Assembly: GCA_037126765.1 (NCBI GenBank)
Contig: JBBCBC010000012.1
Location: 248,001 to 312,000 of the forward strand
Origin: Stenogyne calaminthoides
Lineage: Eukaryota > Streptophyta > Magnoliopsida > Lamiales > Lamiaceae
Length of the DNA: 64,000 nt
Direction: 5' to 3'
Part shown: positions 1 to 9,922 of the stretch, in pieces
Numbering within the stretch: position 1 is the first letter of the stretch
Layout of the letters: every line of letters starts with the position of its first letter
Translations under genes and position numbers: made by a program
The notes under the pieces: generated by a model
Seen by the model: the letters and a program-made list of their open reading frames with translations, nothing else
The model's database searches: none
What the model was told of the DNA's origin: nothing

Positions 1-446
1 CCACATCTTCATTGGCATCACATACCCGAGTCCGAGGCGGTGTCTGTTCAGATTGGTCACCTTTGGAGTGTTGGTTTTCCGAGGCTCACCATCTGAATTC
101 CATTACGAACTTCCTTATCGAGTCGCGAGTCACTCCAATCATAGAATGTGGTGACTTCTTCTTTTCGAGTTCGATTGGATGATTTGTCTTTCTGTTTCGG
201 GCTTAATCTGGTGATCCTCTTAGTTAGTTCATGCGCATCATGTTCATGTTTCTTCTGAACACAAATAGATTCATCAAAAACAACATGAGGTGTTTCATCC
301 ACAATAAGAGTCCTACTGGTTGTAAACTCGAAAGCTTTCTTGACTTGAGAATATCCTAAGAATATTCCTTCATCGACTTTACTATCAAAAGTTTTCAACT
401 GATCTTTACCATTATTGTGTATGAAATACTTGCAACCAAAACACAC
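1..446 (-). pseudogene. Copia pol fragment: integrase C-terminal region and linker to reverse transcriptase
   Basis: The minus-strand frame from 446 encodes a segment with FGCKYFIHNNGKDQ followed by KVDEGIFLGYS. This is the hallmark of the copia integrase C-terminal region just before the reverse transcriptase, where the host-like phrase GIFLGYS is strongly conserved. A charged linker (ITRLSPKQKDKSSNRTRK) follows. The ORF closes at 57, but related sequence continues to the left edge. It belongs to the same broken polyprotein as the gag and integrase fragments to the right. Confidence 0.75.
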
Positions 447-513
447 GAAAAAGAAAAAACAAGAGGCTTCCTTTCATTCCAAAGTTCATAGGGTGTTTTG
501 CCTTGACTCTTGG

Positions 514-1140
514 TCAACATGGATGCGTTACGAGAGTAGCATCAAAGTGTTGCGACTTCACCCAAAATCTTTTAGGAATATAAACCAAATTTATCATTGT
601 CCTTGCGAACTTCTTTCGAGTCCTGTTCTCCTTTTCAAAGAACACCATTACGTTGAGGGGTCCTTCCGGTGATGTTTCATGTGAAATTCCATTCTCTGCA
701 CAATAATCGGATATGATATGATTTATGAATTGAGTTCCACGATCGGATCGATTTTGACCACACTCGATTTTTCTCAATCTTGAGCCTTTTCAAGAAACTC
801 TGGCGACTTTATCTCGAGTCTCTTTCTTCTTGAGTAAGAATATGACCAAAGTATATCTCGAGTAGTCATCAACTACTACCAATGTGTATTTCCGCCATTA
901 GTGCTTATGGTGTTATAGGACCAAAAAGATCCATATGTAGTAAATCGAAGTATTCTTTCAAGTAGAAACCTCAACTTTACTTTTAAATGATGCTCTTATC
1001 TTTTTTTCCTTTTTCGCACGCATCACAAATATGTTCCTTATTGAACGCCGTTAAGCAACCCTCTCACAAGAGCTAATCTTGCAAGCTTGTTCGGGGTTTT
1101 GAAATTTAGGTGATTCATTCTTTTATGCCATAACCAATCG
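514..1140 (-). pseudogene. Copia pol fragment: GAG-pre-integrase and integrase core, broken
   Basis: Near 1045-1135 the minus strand encodes WHKRMNHLNFKTPNKLARL followed by LVRGL, the GAG-pre-integrase domain that precedes integrase in copia elements. Further left, 777-514 encodes NRSDRGTQFIN and later CAENGISHETS. These match the integrase core around its second catalytic Asp (SDRGTEF-type motif). The stretch between them has stops and shifts. The integrase would have inserted element cDNA into the genome; this copy cannot make it. Confidence 0.7.
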
Positions 1141-2258
1141 GGTATCTGTGGAACTTTTAGCAACTAAACATGTATCTTTAGGAGCGAGAACTCAATCAAA
1201 GAAGATACACATTCCCTTTTTCTTGTACCAAGATAAAACTTTACGTGATGTATCATTTTTCACAAAACATAAGTTCTTAGAGAACTCAACATTGAAACCC
1301 CTTATCACAGAATTGGCTAATTGAAAGCAAATTATGCTTCAATCAGATACATATGAAACACCATGGATATGAATCGAGTCGATTTCCAAAGTTCCATATC
1401 CTTGATCATCCTTGGAATTATCTCCAAAAAGTGATCGTGGGCCTCTTTGTTCAACATAGTCATTTGAGTGTCTTCTTGTATCTGTCATATGTCTTGAACA
1501 TCCTTTGTCAAGATACCAAATGTCGAGCTTTTTTCATCTCTGCTTTCATCGGTGCCATGTGATCATTAGTCGGTTTAGTGCCCTTGTTTTCCTCCGAAAA
1601 AGCAGATCAATTCTTAGGTACCCAATTTGTGTAGGGTCCTACAAGGTTAGATGTACCTTTCGGAATCCAAATCTGCACGACAACTCTAATCACTTTAGAG
1701 TGGCTAATTTGTCTTCCATAAACATCAACATACACATCTACTACTACGGGTGCCTTAGCGACTTTACGTGTATGTGTCTTTAGCTTTTAGCATGAACATG
1801 GGCTTTTGAATTCTTCTTTGGTTTGGTCTTTTGTTGGATGCTTGGGCTTTTTTGTGCATTTGGTCTAAATCTTTGTTGATTTCGGGTTGAGATAACCTTT
1901 ACCTTTAGGCAAGTGAGGTTCGGGTTATGCATCTTTGAAATCTGGTCTTCGATTGTCTTGAGGACTTGGTCTCTTGATTGAGAATGTCTCTATTTGAGTG
2001 TTTCTCATCGAGGATTCCTCGATGATGGTTGATGTGGAGCCTTTCAGATTTGCATTCTTAGCTTTGAGGCTTTGAAGTGCTTACTGAAACTTTCAATCGA
2101 CCGCTTTCGGGTTTTCTAGCCTTTACGAGGTTTGGGCTTTCTAACACGATCATTCGGTTTTTTTTGAAACCATAGGTCATTTTCCCTTGTCTACAACCTT
2201 GGGCATTACTTGACTTGAAGTGTAGGTGCATTTGGTTTTTACAAAGATTGTCTTCTTG

Positions 2259-2561
2259 CTACATGATGCAAACATTGAGATGACCTTGTGAGGTTCCCCT
2301 GAGTGTATCAATCCGGTTTTTATAGTGGCAGATCTCTGGTAACTCTCGAATTTCATCTATCACATTAGATGCTTTATTCAATAGAGTTAACTTCTTACGT
2401 GCACTATCCTCACGATTCTGTAGAGTTTTATGCTTCTCGAGAGAGGTCATTGAACTTCGATTACGATTAATTTGAATCTCTTGATGGATTTCTCTAGCTT
2501 TTCGATTAGGGACATGATCAACTTCTCTTTCTCCCGAGTTGTACTTCGGAACATCGTTCAT
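2259..2561 (-). pseudogene. Charged, coiled-coil-like segment between gag zinc knuckle and protease
   Basis: A 100-residue minus-strand frame is rich in Lys, Glu, Gln and Asn with leucines at helical spacing (SLEKHKTLQNREDSARKKL, LLNKASNVIDEI). It lies between the zinc knuckle (about 2960-3000) and the GAG-pre-integrase remnant. Copia elements of this type often have a long helical region there. No catalytic motif is visible, and the protease Asp-Ser/Thr-Gly motif was not found. It is assigned to the element by position only. Confidence 0.4.
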
Positions 2562-2949
2562 CGGTAGCTCCCATTAATTGAGAAGTGATCTCGGTTTTGC
2601 TAGAGTCTTTCCATTTTAGATTTTCAAACATTGATTTCTTTATTCGCTCTCTTGAGTTTTATTTACTTGAGTCCTTGCAAAACAACATAGTCCTTCATCG
2701 ATTCTCAAAAGAATCCATCAGTCAAAATGATTTTTTTAAGTGGAACTTGAAAACTCTTGTGCTAGTGTAGGAGCAACAACGAGAGACAGAAGAGTTTACT
2801 TCCTCAATGGCCATCGGGCGGATGTCATCACTTTCCTTTGTCGAGAATATCTCATTTTGAAGAGCTAGATCCCTCCTCGAGTGTTCTTCTTCCGAAATCA
2901 TGGCCTTTTTGCTTGAGAACTTACGGTCTCTTTTTTAGCTTGTCTTTCT

Positions 2950-3915
2950 CTTCTCTCCTTAGCACTCAACTCGGACAATCATCTTTGGAAGTGACCTTTC
3001 TTCCGCAATTATAGCATCTGTTGGCATCATCATCCCGATCATTTTCTTCTTTGGACTTGGAGTCCTTCTTTTCGGATGAAGATCCTTCAAACTTTTCAGT
3101 CCTTCTTCTTTTCGGTTGATCGTCCTCGGGTTTCTTCGGTACTGTGGTTCTGTAATAGCTTTTGTATTTTCCAAATCTACTATTAAGTCATCAAACCTCC
3201 TTGCCATCATCTGCTAGCTTTTCCTCAAGCTCATCGATGTTTGGCATGGGGGTTCTCAGACTCTCTAGTTTTACAGGTTTTATCTTTGGCTTTTAAAGCC
3301 ACATTCTTACTCGATGAAGAATCATCTTTGCTGTCAGCCTTTTTGGATTTCTTATCAATTACAAATTCATAGGCTTTCAAATTTCGAGAGAAGACTTGTT
3401 GGTATGACATTGAACTAATGTTCTTGGTGTTTTCGATCACCACTGCATGAATATCCCATTTCTTAGAAAGACCTCTAAGAATTTTCAATGCCACTTCTCT
3501 TTGTGGATATTTCTTTCCAAGTGCGTTTAGATCATTCATGATGCTAGTGAATCTGACTTCCAATTTGTCTATTGATTCACCATCATCCATTTCAAAACCT
3601 GTCCAAACTTTCCAATTGCCCTTTGAAAGTTTGTTTTCTTTTATATGATCGTGCCTTGGCACATAATAAAATTAGTGTATCCCATATCTCTTTAGCAATA
3701 TTACGGTGAGAGATCATTCCCATCACACCATCATCAATTGTACTGTATAGTGTGTCTTTTGCAATGTAGTCTAGATTGACTAACTTTCTCTCCTCAGGAG
3801 TTAGTTGGTCATCAGACTTAGAAAATTCTGCTCTAGGATCAATTCTCTCTTCTTCTATAATTCTAGGATTCACCACAGTAAATTTGAATGGTCCTTGAGA
3901 AACCACTCTCCACAT
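2950..3915 (-). pseudogene. Copia gag remnant with broken CCHC zinc knuckle
   Basis: Two overlapping minus-strand frames (3915-3592 and 3662-3231) form one gag of the UBN2 type. The first holds the helical N-terminal part (TPEERKLVNLDYIAKDTLYS, then EIWDTL). The second holds VWTGFEMDDGESIDKLEVRF, ILRGLSKKWD and a Lys/Ser-rich tail. The frame change falls near 3600-3660. At about 2960-3000 the sequence encodes CYNCGRK, then the His of the CCHC knuckle is lost by a one-base shift. Gag forms the virus-like particle and binds element RNA; this copy is inactive. Confidence 0.75.
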
Positions 3916-4127
3916 CGCTCATGTTTGGAATCTGAGATGAGCCTCGCATTCTCGATCTCCATAGATCATAGTTCTCTCTCGAGAACATGGGAAGTTTTTA
4001 GAAGACATTTTTTACGATCTTTTGAAAAAAAAAAATTTCAAACAAATAAGATCGATTCGGATAGACCACAAGTATTTTTGAAAATAAAACTTTGGTCAAC
4101 ACAAAGAGTGGTCAAGTTGAACCATTC

Positions 4128-4139
4128 GCTCCGATACCA
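4128..4139 (-). promoter_or_regulatory. Primer-binding site of the left copia element
   Basis: The minus strand reads TGGTATCGGAGC two bases after the LTR end (ACCAACA). This matches the plant initiator-Met tRNA 3' end with one change from the common TGGTATCAGAGC. It fixes the element's orientation and the inner LTR boundary at 4142. Confidence 0.8.
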
Positions 4140-4740
4140 CTTGTTGGTCCCGATGTAACGAAGTCTTACACGTGTATGGGGGAATACACGTGTTCAATTG
4201 ATTTTAAAACTTTTTCAGTATCGAGGTCACTTGGGTCGATAATCCTCAAGATTAGGTTCGAGAAGCACAGATCGCTCTCGAGTCAAAGTCTCATCGAGAC
4301 GGTGATCCCGAAGTTTGCTTTCAGATACCTCGGATAATCCCAACCCAAATCGAGTGTCGAGATCCTGAGTTGCTTGGATCGATAACTAGCTTCATGAATC
4401 CTCGGAAGAGAGTTGGTTTGATAACTATCTGTTCTAGCTACTTACGATCGTCTTGAATGGTTGGCCCTTAGATTATACTCGTTTTAAGCTTTCTTTGAAA
4501 GACCTTCCATTTATGAAATAGTGATTAGTTTGTGATTCACTTATGCAACTTCATGGATTGATTCCAAATCGAATATCGATTGAAAAATATGCTTTCAAAA
4601 TCAAGTCAATGCGGCCAGATTAAGCACGAGATAAGAAAGCGATAAAGAACACGGCAGGTTATAGTGGTTCGAGAGACTCAAGCTCCTACATCCACTCTCT
4701 CTCGACTCTTGAGAGAAATTCACTATCAACTTTCGAGCTT

Positions 4741-4942
4741 CGACTACCTCGTAGTTTACTTACTCAACTTCGTACCGAGTTTTACGACTACTCCACGTAG
4801 TTTACTTACTCAACCCGACCTTGAGTTTTCTGACTACCTCCGTAGTTTACTTACTCAATCACACACAAGCTTTCAGACTACCCCTGTAGCTTACTAACTT
4901 CTCCTCTAGAGTTTTCTGACTACTCCGCGTAGTTTACTAACT
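4741..4942 (-). repeat. Five-unit, about 44-bp tandem array inside the LTR
   Basis: Units begin at 4741, 4785, 4832, 4876 and 4918 on the plus strand. Each opens GACTAC(T/C)(C)C and continues GTAGTTTACTTACTCAA, then a variable 12-18 bp spacer ending in a GAGTTTT-like or AGCTTTC tail. The array lies downstream of the minus-strand TATA box, so it would be transcribed in the R/U5 part of the element RNA. Confidence 0.8.
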
Positions 4943-5248
4943 CTTTACAACTCTACTCACCAACAAAACACACTCCAACTACCTTACCAAGGGTTTGGGG
5001 TTTTCTTGGTTGGTTTCAACTAGGATGAGATATCCTTTACAATGAAGCACAATGCAAAGGGTTAGGATATCTCGACTAAGCTTTGGATAAATCTTATCAA
5101 GCTAGGCTTAGTAAAGTGAGCTCTCTTCAATATAGAAGCACTTGGGAAATTCAAGGTATTTCAAGTGCTTTAACTTTTGCAAGAATAAGTTTGAGCTCTT
5201 GAGTTGCGTATAAATTTCCCGTAACCTTACAAAGTAGAGGGTCACCAG

Positions 5249-5256
5249 TATTTATA
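5249..5256 (-). promoter_or_regulatory. TATA box of the left copia LTR
   Basis: Minus-strand TATAAATA followed by CTGGTGACCC. It sits about 1.1 kb upstream of the primer site, in the expected place for the LTR promoter. Confidence 0.6.
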
Positions 5257-6059
5257 GGCATACACCAAGGTCACTCTTGAAAACTATCCGTTGGAGAGAT
5301 AGCTTCGTGAGTTCCCTCTTATGGTGTGTGAGAAACGGCTATATTTAGGGTTTGAAACTCCCTAACATGTTTTAGGCAATAGCCTTTCATGTAGTCGGTC
5401 TTCACTTTTTGCAGTCTGGAACTTTCGTACATCTGACATCTTTTTTATTGACTTTGTCTTTATCGTCGATGTCGGTATGGTACAGTGTCGTCTTCCTCTT
5501 TTTGACTTTTGTCTTCAGTTAAAGATAGACACCTCCAACGGCTCTTTTGGTTACAAACTCTGAGTTTGATATAACTTTAACAACACTTCTGACTTAGTTC
5601 CTTTTGTCTGCATTTGAATGTCTTGGCAATATCTAACTTTCTAAGGCATCGCGTTTTTCTCAGTATTGCATCCTTCAGATAGATATATTTAGTGCCTCGG
5701 AACATTCAGGTTCATACTGAGCTTTTAGTACATTATTGAGTCTTGATAATTCTTGTGCTTTTCGATATTCTTGATCTTGATTTCTCGGTCTTGATCTTGC
5801 GTCTTCAGAGTCTTTCGAGTCTTCAGGGTCTTCTGAGTTTTTAGGTTTATCTTGGTGATATCTTGAGTCTTCATCTTGAGTCTTGATTCTTAGTTTCATC
5901 TTGAGTCTTGAGACTTAGGTTTCATCTTGAAAACCGGTTTCTTGAAACATCTTGAGTTCTTGAGTCTTGAGAACCTATCTGAACTATATCTGGTGACTAT
6001 ACATTTTGCAGATAACATCCTGAATACTCTAAAACTGAATCTTGACTCAATTATCAAGA

Positions 6060-6521
6060 TCATTCTGAACATGTCATACTCAGGGGTTTTGGGATCTTAA
6101 TCAAAATCTTATAATCTTTTATTAAATTCATCTCCCAACAATCAACATTATCAACAGTCCTAGACCCAATTTGAATTTGGGGCAAAGAATTATCACTTGA
6201 ACCGTCCGAAAAATCATTGCGGACCAAGTCCTTATCCAATTCATTTAGGGCTTCGTCGGAATCAGAGGAAAGAAAGGCAAACGGTTGCCGAACTTGCCAA
6301 TGAAATCCTGAACCCGAGACATTAGTCTCCGGCGCATTTACGTCGCTACGGGGGATTCTACTAACAGAGGGGGAAGAAGAGGAACTATGGTGGTCTGATT
6401 CTAGGGGAACATAAGAGTTTGAACAAGAGGTCATAATCGCAATAAGAGAAAGAATGTAGCGGTTACCTGAGTAAGTTTCTTCGCCAGAATGATGAAGCCC
6501 TCGCCGGAAATTTTCAGACAC
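6060..6521 (-). CDS. Unrecognised serine/acid-rich protein, possible first exon of a host gene
   Basis: I do not recognise this 153-residue minus-strand frame. It has a Ser-rich stretch (SDHHSSSSSPSVSRIPRSD) and an acidic segment (SSDSDEALNELDKDLV, NDFSDGSSDNS), with no membrane segment or known motif. Translation could also begin at an internal ATG at 6434. Upstream on the minus strand lie a TATA-like TATATA (6591-6596) and TGGGCC site-II elements (around 6654-6659 and 6677-6682), both common in plant housekeeping promoters. The copia LTR starts at the end of the frame, which suggests an insertion truncated the gene. Codon use looks plausible, but nothing confirms expression. Confidence 0.4.
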   Translation of the reverse strand: MSENFRRGLHHSGEETYSGNRYILSLIAIMTSCSNSYVPLESDHHSSSSSPSVSRIPRSDVNAPETNVSGSGFHWQVRQPFAFLSSDSDEALNELDKDLVRNDFSDGSSDNSLPQIQIGSRTVDNVDCWEMNLIKDYKILIKIPKPLSMTCSE

Positions 6522-6590
6522 AGAAAAGATTGAAAGGCAGAGGCAAAAAGAAGAAGGAAGGAGAAAAGGGTTTAAGGCGGAGAAAAGAGG

Positions 6591-6690
6591 TATATATAAA
6601 TATTGGATTTAATTTCGAAAATCCAGCGCAGAATACGAAACGACATCAACTATGGCCCAATAAGATTTTAACAGTCGGGCCCCATGTTGA
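6591..6690 (-). promoter_or_regulatory. Candidate promoter with TATA and TGGGCC (site II) motifs
   Basis: On the minus strand there are two GGGCC-type site-II motifs (about 6677-6682 and 6654-6659) and a TATATA run (6591-6596), 70-160 bp upstream of the 6521 start codon. Site II motifs are known binding sites for plant TCP factors. The link to the adjacent frame is inferred from position. Confidence 0.35.
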
Positions 6691-6931
6691 ATACAAAGCG
6701 ACCCGGCTGGGGGGTATTGTTGTGTTCGATATAATAATTCAGGATTAATCGAACACGTAAGAGCGACACGTGTAATAATTATTAAAATAATCGTGCCCAA
6801 TGGACAAGTGTGCTCATCGCTTACCGACCAACCAAAGTTGCTCAACCAGCCTACTGAGCAAACAGGCGTATTTGCCATTCAGATCAGGAAAGAGAATTAA
6901 ATGAGCCAAGTAATAAAGACTCAGACGGCCA

Positions 6932-7116
6932 AAAGGCTCAGATATCCTGAGGGTCAGTATGCTCGCAGCTCAGATATCTTGAAAGGCTCAGATATCCTGA
7001 GGGTCAGTATGCTCGCAGCACAACATTCTGAAGACTCAGGCATCCTGAAGGGTCAGGGTGCTCGACACTCAGATATCCCGAAGACCCGAACATCCTGAGG
7101 GCTCAGTGTGCTCGAG
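6932..7116 (+). repeat. 50-bp-period tandem repeat, two exact and about two degenerate units
   Basis: The 38-bp phrase beginning AAAGGCTCAGATATCCTGAG and ending GCTCGCAGC occurs at 6932 and again at 6982. Diverged versions (CATCCTGAAGGGTCAGGGTGC, then CATCCTGAGGGCTCAGTGTGC) follow to 7116. The array lies 250-430 bp upstream of the 7361 TATA box. Confidence 0.85.
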
Positions 7117-7301
7117 GAGGACAGTATTCCAGCATAAAACTGACATGGTTAAAGGGGCGAACAAAGCATCTAACCGAGCAAAAGATTAATTTGGACGACA
7201 AAAAAGGTGCCTTATAGACAAGCAAAAGCGAAGATCGATCTAGAAGACGAAGTTGGAAACATGGCAATACCACCGGAATTCTTGCATGACCCAAAGTCTC
7301 C

Positions 7302-7353
7302 AGCTCATGCTTGTCAACCCAGCTCATGCTTGTCAACCCAGCTCATGCTTGTC
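7302..7353 (+). repeat. Three exact copies of a 19-bp unit
   Basis: AGCTCATGCTTGTCAACCC repeats at 7302, 7321 and 7340 (the last copy lacks its final bases). The array ends 8 bp before a TATA box. Confidence 0.95.
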
Positions 7354-7360
7354 GGAGTGC

Positions 7361-7368
7361 TATAAAAG
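7361..7368 (+). promoter_or_regulatory. TATA box
   Basis: TATAAAAG directly downstream of the 19-bp triplicate. It is a strong consensus core promoter, but no gene is recognised downstream. Confidence 0.5.
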
Positions 7369-7848
7369 GAAGAAAAAAGAAGAAGAGAAAGGTTCAGAAA
7401 AATTTCCCAGAAATAGTGACACCCACACAAGAAATTCCCTTGAGAGGCGAGGAACAGAAAAATTCGAGAGATTATCCACTCACACAGAAACCCTAGCACT
7501 CATATGCAAACTCACCAAATTATCTTCACTTAGTATGGATTCATCTTCACGAGGTGAATCAAATATTGTACGTGTAAAGCTCATAATACTACATCCTGGC
7601 TTGGTATGCCCCCAGAGTAGTCATTTCCTGACGAACTGGGTTAACAAATTCATCTTATTTACAGTCTATTTTACACGTGCATGTTTTGTTTGTGAGTCGT
7701 TCCCAAATTAGTCACATCATATTCCTCAAATAAAACGACTCGCGACAAAACTTTTATTCTTTCTTTAAAAAATATAGATCGAGTTTATTCATACATTGAG
7801 TTTTTTGGTTTTTGTTAAAAAAAGCTTCTATTTTTTCTTGTCAATATA

Positions 7849-8037
7849 CTCCTCCCGTCCCGATTTTGTTTACACTATTTTCGTTTTAGACGTCTCAATC
7901 GTGTTTATACATTTTTTTTAAATGGAAATAGTCATTTTATACTTTATCACTTTATCGCATAAAATACTAATGAACAGTTCTTTTTCTTAAACTCCGAACA
8001 CACTGTAATTGTATAAACAAGATCAGGATGGAGGGAG
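7849..8037. mobile_element. Stowaway-like MITE, 189 bp
   Basis: The left end CTCCTCCCGTCCCGATTTTG and the right end (inverse complement CTCCCTCCATCCTGATC) are terminal inverted repeats of the Stowaway (Tc1/mariner) type, flanked by TA on both sides (7847-7848, 8038-8039). It is AT-rich inside with no coding potential. Confidence 0.85.
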
Positions 8038-8041
8038 TATC

Positions 8042-8485
8042 AATGTTTTCAAAAAAACCGGGTTGAACTGGGAACTGGCCGGTAACCCGGTTAAAAAACA
8101 CATATATAACCGGATTTCAGGTTGAACCGGGTTGAACCGGTCAAAACCCGGTTCAACCGGAAAAACCGGTTTTTTTCTTTCTTTTTTTTAAATTAAATTA
8201 TTAATTTATATTAAATATTTAAAATTTTAAATCTATATTCCTCTCACATTTTTCTCTAACACTTTCAATGTGGGATAAATGTATGAGGTGGGACAAAATT
8301 TATAAAATATGATATGAAAAGTTATAAAATATATATTTAAATTTTTGTAAGTGTATATTTATTTTGTTTGTTTAACTAAACATGAAAAGCGGTTGAGCCG
8401 GCACGGTTGAGCCTCTCGGCCGATTGAGCCGAATGACGACCGTAATGTCTGTCGGTTCGATCACCGGTTCGGTTATAAAAACATT
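8042..8485. mobile_element. Mutator-type MITE rich in CCGG/GGTTGAACCGG, with 10-bp target duplication
   Basis: The ends are AATGTTTTCAAAAAAACCGG and CCGGTTCGGTTATAAAAACATT, an imperfect inverted repeat. Flanks AGGGAGTATC (8032-8041) and GGAGAGTATC (8486-8495) match at 8 of 10 positions, fitting the 9-10 bp duplication of Mutator-like elements. The GGTTGAACCGG motif recurs near both ends. The left duplication includes the 3' end of the neighbouring Stowaway element, so this insertion is the younger of the two. Confidence 0.7.
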
Positions 8486-8957
8486 GGAGAGTATCATATT
8501 TATAGATTAAACTTAAAAAAAAAAATCATAATATGATATTATCTGAGTATTTTATTTGCTGTTCAGAATTTGAAGTCACGTGTACGAGTTTATAGCCGCC
8601 AGCTCCTACCGACTCTTCTTCTTCTGATTCTAATAGCTGATGTACAACTTTTGAAAAAGTACAATTTCTCTGATGTACAACTTTTGAAAAAGTACAATTT
8701 CTCTTTTTTCTTTTTGTGTTATACAGCACCCACTAAGATTTGTGGCTACAAAACCTTCCAACAGATGCAGATGGCAAAACCTCTGGAAATTTAATTCCAC
8801 AGAAAGAGGTAGATGGAAAAACTCAGATCTATACAATTTAAAGCAAAATGGAGTACCTTAAATCTGAATAAAAATAATTACGAATTTTGAGCAATTAATA
8901 TGGTAAAAATTCAAATATTGCTATTTTTAATTGGATTGTAAAATAGAATAATCTTAA
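8486..8957. other. No gene seen; one exact 33-bp duplication
   Basis: This holds the right target duplication of the preceding MITE and an exact tandem duplication at 8638-8703. Short open frames span the duplication on both strands but resemble nothing known. Confidence 0.6.
8638..8703 (+). repeat. Exact tandem duplication of a 33-bp unit
   Basis: The unit starting TGATGTACAACTTTTGAAAA at 8638 is repeated without change at 8671. Its core GTACAACTTTTGAAAAAGTAC contains an inverted GTAC...GTAC pair. Confidence 0.95.
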
Positions 8958-9707
8958 TCTCTTATCTAATAAAGACGAATCAAACCTTCAATTCATATGG
9001 TGACTTTATTTTAAATTTTTGAATTTATGTGAGAAGTTATTTATGGCATTATTATTATTATTAGTTTTTAATTTTTAATTTTTTAATCTCAATAATTTAT
9101 TATTTAATTTTGATATCTACCTTTAATTTATCTCTTATCTATTAATTATGAATCACCCCTATACATGTGGTTGATATATTTCAATTCCTTTGAATTTTTA
9201 TTAGAAGTTATCTATGGTATTATTAATTATATAATTTTTAATCTTTAATATTAATTTTTCTAATTTAATCAATGTCATCCAATCTTTTGTAGAATAGAGT
9301 TAATATAAATATTTATGCCAACATTAATCTTAATTTTTTATAATTAAATATTTTTAACAATAATTATTATTGATTGGGAAAATTATTCATACAATATATT
9401 TGTAGAAAAAAAAATTTAATAACTATGAATAGTAATCATGACTATATATGAGATAATGAGGGGTGAAAATGTCAAAACGACATGTATTATGTGAATAATA
9501 TATAAGACTAAAATGAGTATAATATTTAATTCTAATGGGAGGAAGTAATTTAGAATAAAAAAATTTAAAAAAATATGCACAAACAACATTAGAATATAAA
9601 AAGTATACTTATAATTAAATTAATCAAATTTATTTAAATATTTAATTTAAAATTCATAATAGAAATATTATTTTGAATCTCGCGTAGTGCGCGGGGTTAC
9701 GTGCTAG
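8958..9707 (+). mobile_element. Non-autonomous Helitron, 750 bp, with a second internal 5' terminus
   Basis: The 5' end is TCTCTTATCTAATAAAGACG, preceded by host A (8957). The 3' end is CTAG (9704-9707) followed by host T, so insertion is between A and T as Helitrons do. Just inside the 3' end is the diagnostic hairpin: stem CTCGCG (9679-9684) and CGCGGG (9690-9695, one G-T pair) around TAGTG, 8 bases before CTAG. A second 5'-type terminus, TCTCTTATCTATTAATTATG, starts at 9131 after an A and is followed by a diverged copy of the first 110 bp. No Rep/helicase coding is present. Confidence 0.85.
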
Positions 9708-9760
9708 TTACTATATTAGTATATATTGCTAAACCTAATTCAACTTATGTGGCTAGACAA

Positions 9761-9922
9761 AGTCTCATGTGCAACTGGTGCACGGATCTAAGATCCGTAC
9801 ACTCGCTCTATCCCTATTCATGTATCCACAGAACATGTCTAATATATTCAATTGATCAAATATTTTTTTAATGGATCATTTAATTACATGAGTGTACGGT
9901 GCACTTGGGTGCACAAGAGACC
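9761..9922. mobile_element. Small TIR element (MITE-like), about 160 bp
   Basis: The left arm AGTCTCATGTGCAACTGGTG and the right arm, read inverted as GGTCTCTTGTGCACCCAAGTG, pair imperfectly, and the match continues through CACGG/GTACACTC. Outside lie TTATGTGGCTAGAC (9746-9759) and TCATGTGGCTAAAC (9926-9939), a 12-of-14 direct repeat that may be a long target duplication or chance similarity. Superfamily not assigned. Confidence 0.55.

Larger units (their letters stand above)
1..6071 (-). mobile_element. Degraded Ty1/copia retrotransposon, 5' LTR and gag-pol remnants, cut by the window edge
   Basis: Read on the minus strand, the order is LTR (6071-4142), tRNA-iMet-type primer site, gag, zinc knuckle, a coiled-coil-like stretch, GAG-pre-integrase and integrase. 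This is copia order, with integrase before reverse transcriptase. Reverse transcriptase, RNase H and the 3' LTR must lie left of base 1. Frames are broken by many stops and indels, so the copy is dead. The outer LTR end at about 6071 is placed only by a terminal TG/CA pattern, and no target duplication can be tested. Confidence 0.85.
4142..6071 (-). repeat. 5' LTR of the left copia element
   Basis: The LTR abuts the primer site at 4142 (plus-strand TGTTGGTCCC). A TATA box on the minus strand (TATAAATA at 5249-5256) marks the promoter. The 3' half holds a five-unit tandem array (4741-4942) and a TATAGTGGTTCG/CTACATCCACTCT block also present in the solo LTR at 47846-49164, so the two LTRs are related. 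The 5' portion (about 5700-5960) is a degenerate array of TCTTGAGTCTTGA-like units. The outer end near 6071 is tentative. Confidence 0.65.
6718..7747 (+). other. Promoter-like, repeat-bearing block, possibly an LTR remnant
   Basis: The block contains a 50-bp-period repeat (6932-7116), a 19-bp triplicate (7302-7353), a clear TATA box TATAAAAG (7361-7368) and downstream leader-like sequence (AAACCCTAGC at 7487, GAACTGGGTTAACA near 7633). Upstream enhancer-like repeats plus a TATA box and a terminal GGTTAACA resemble gypsy-type LTRs. No matching primer site, partner LTR or target duplication was found, so the limits and class are uncertain. No gene is visible. Confidence 0.35.

Noticed and set aside
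5675..5899. 74-residue minus frame rich in Asp, Ser, Arg
   Set aside because: It is translated from the degenerate TCTTGAGTCTTGA array of the LTR; repetitive composition, not a gene.
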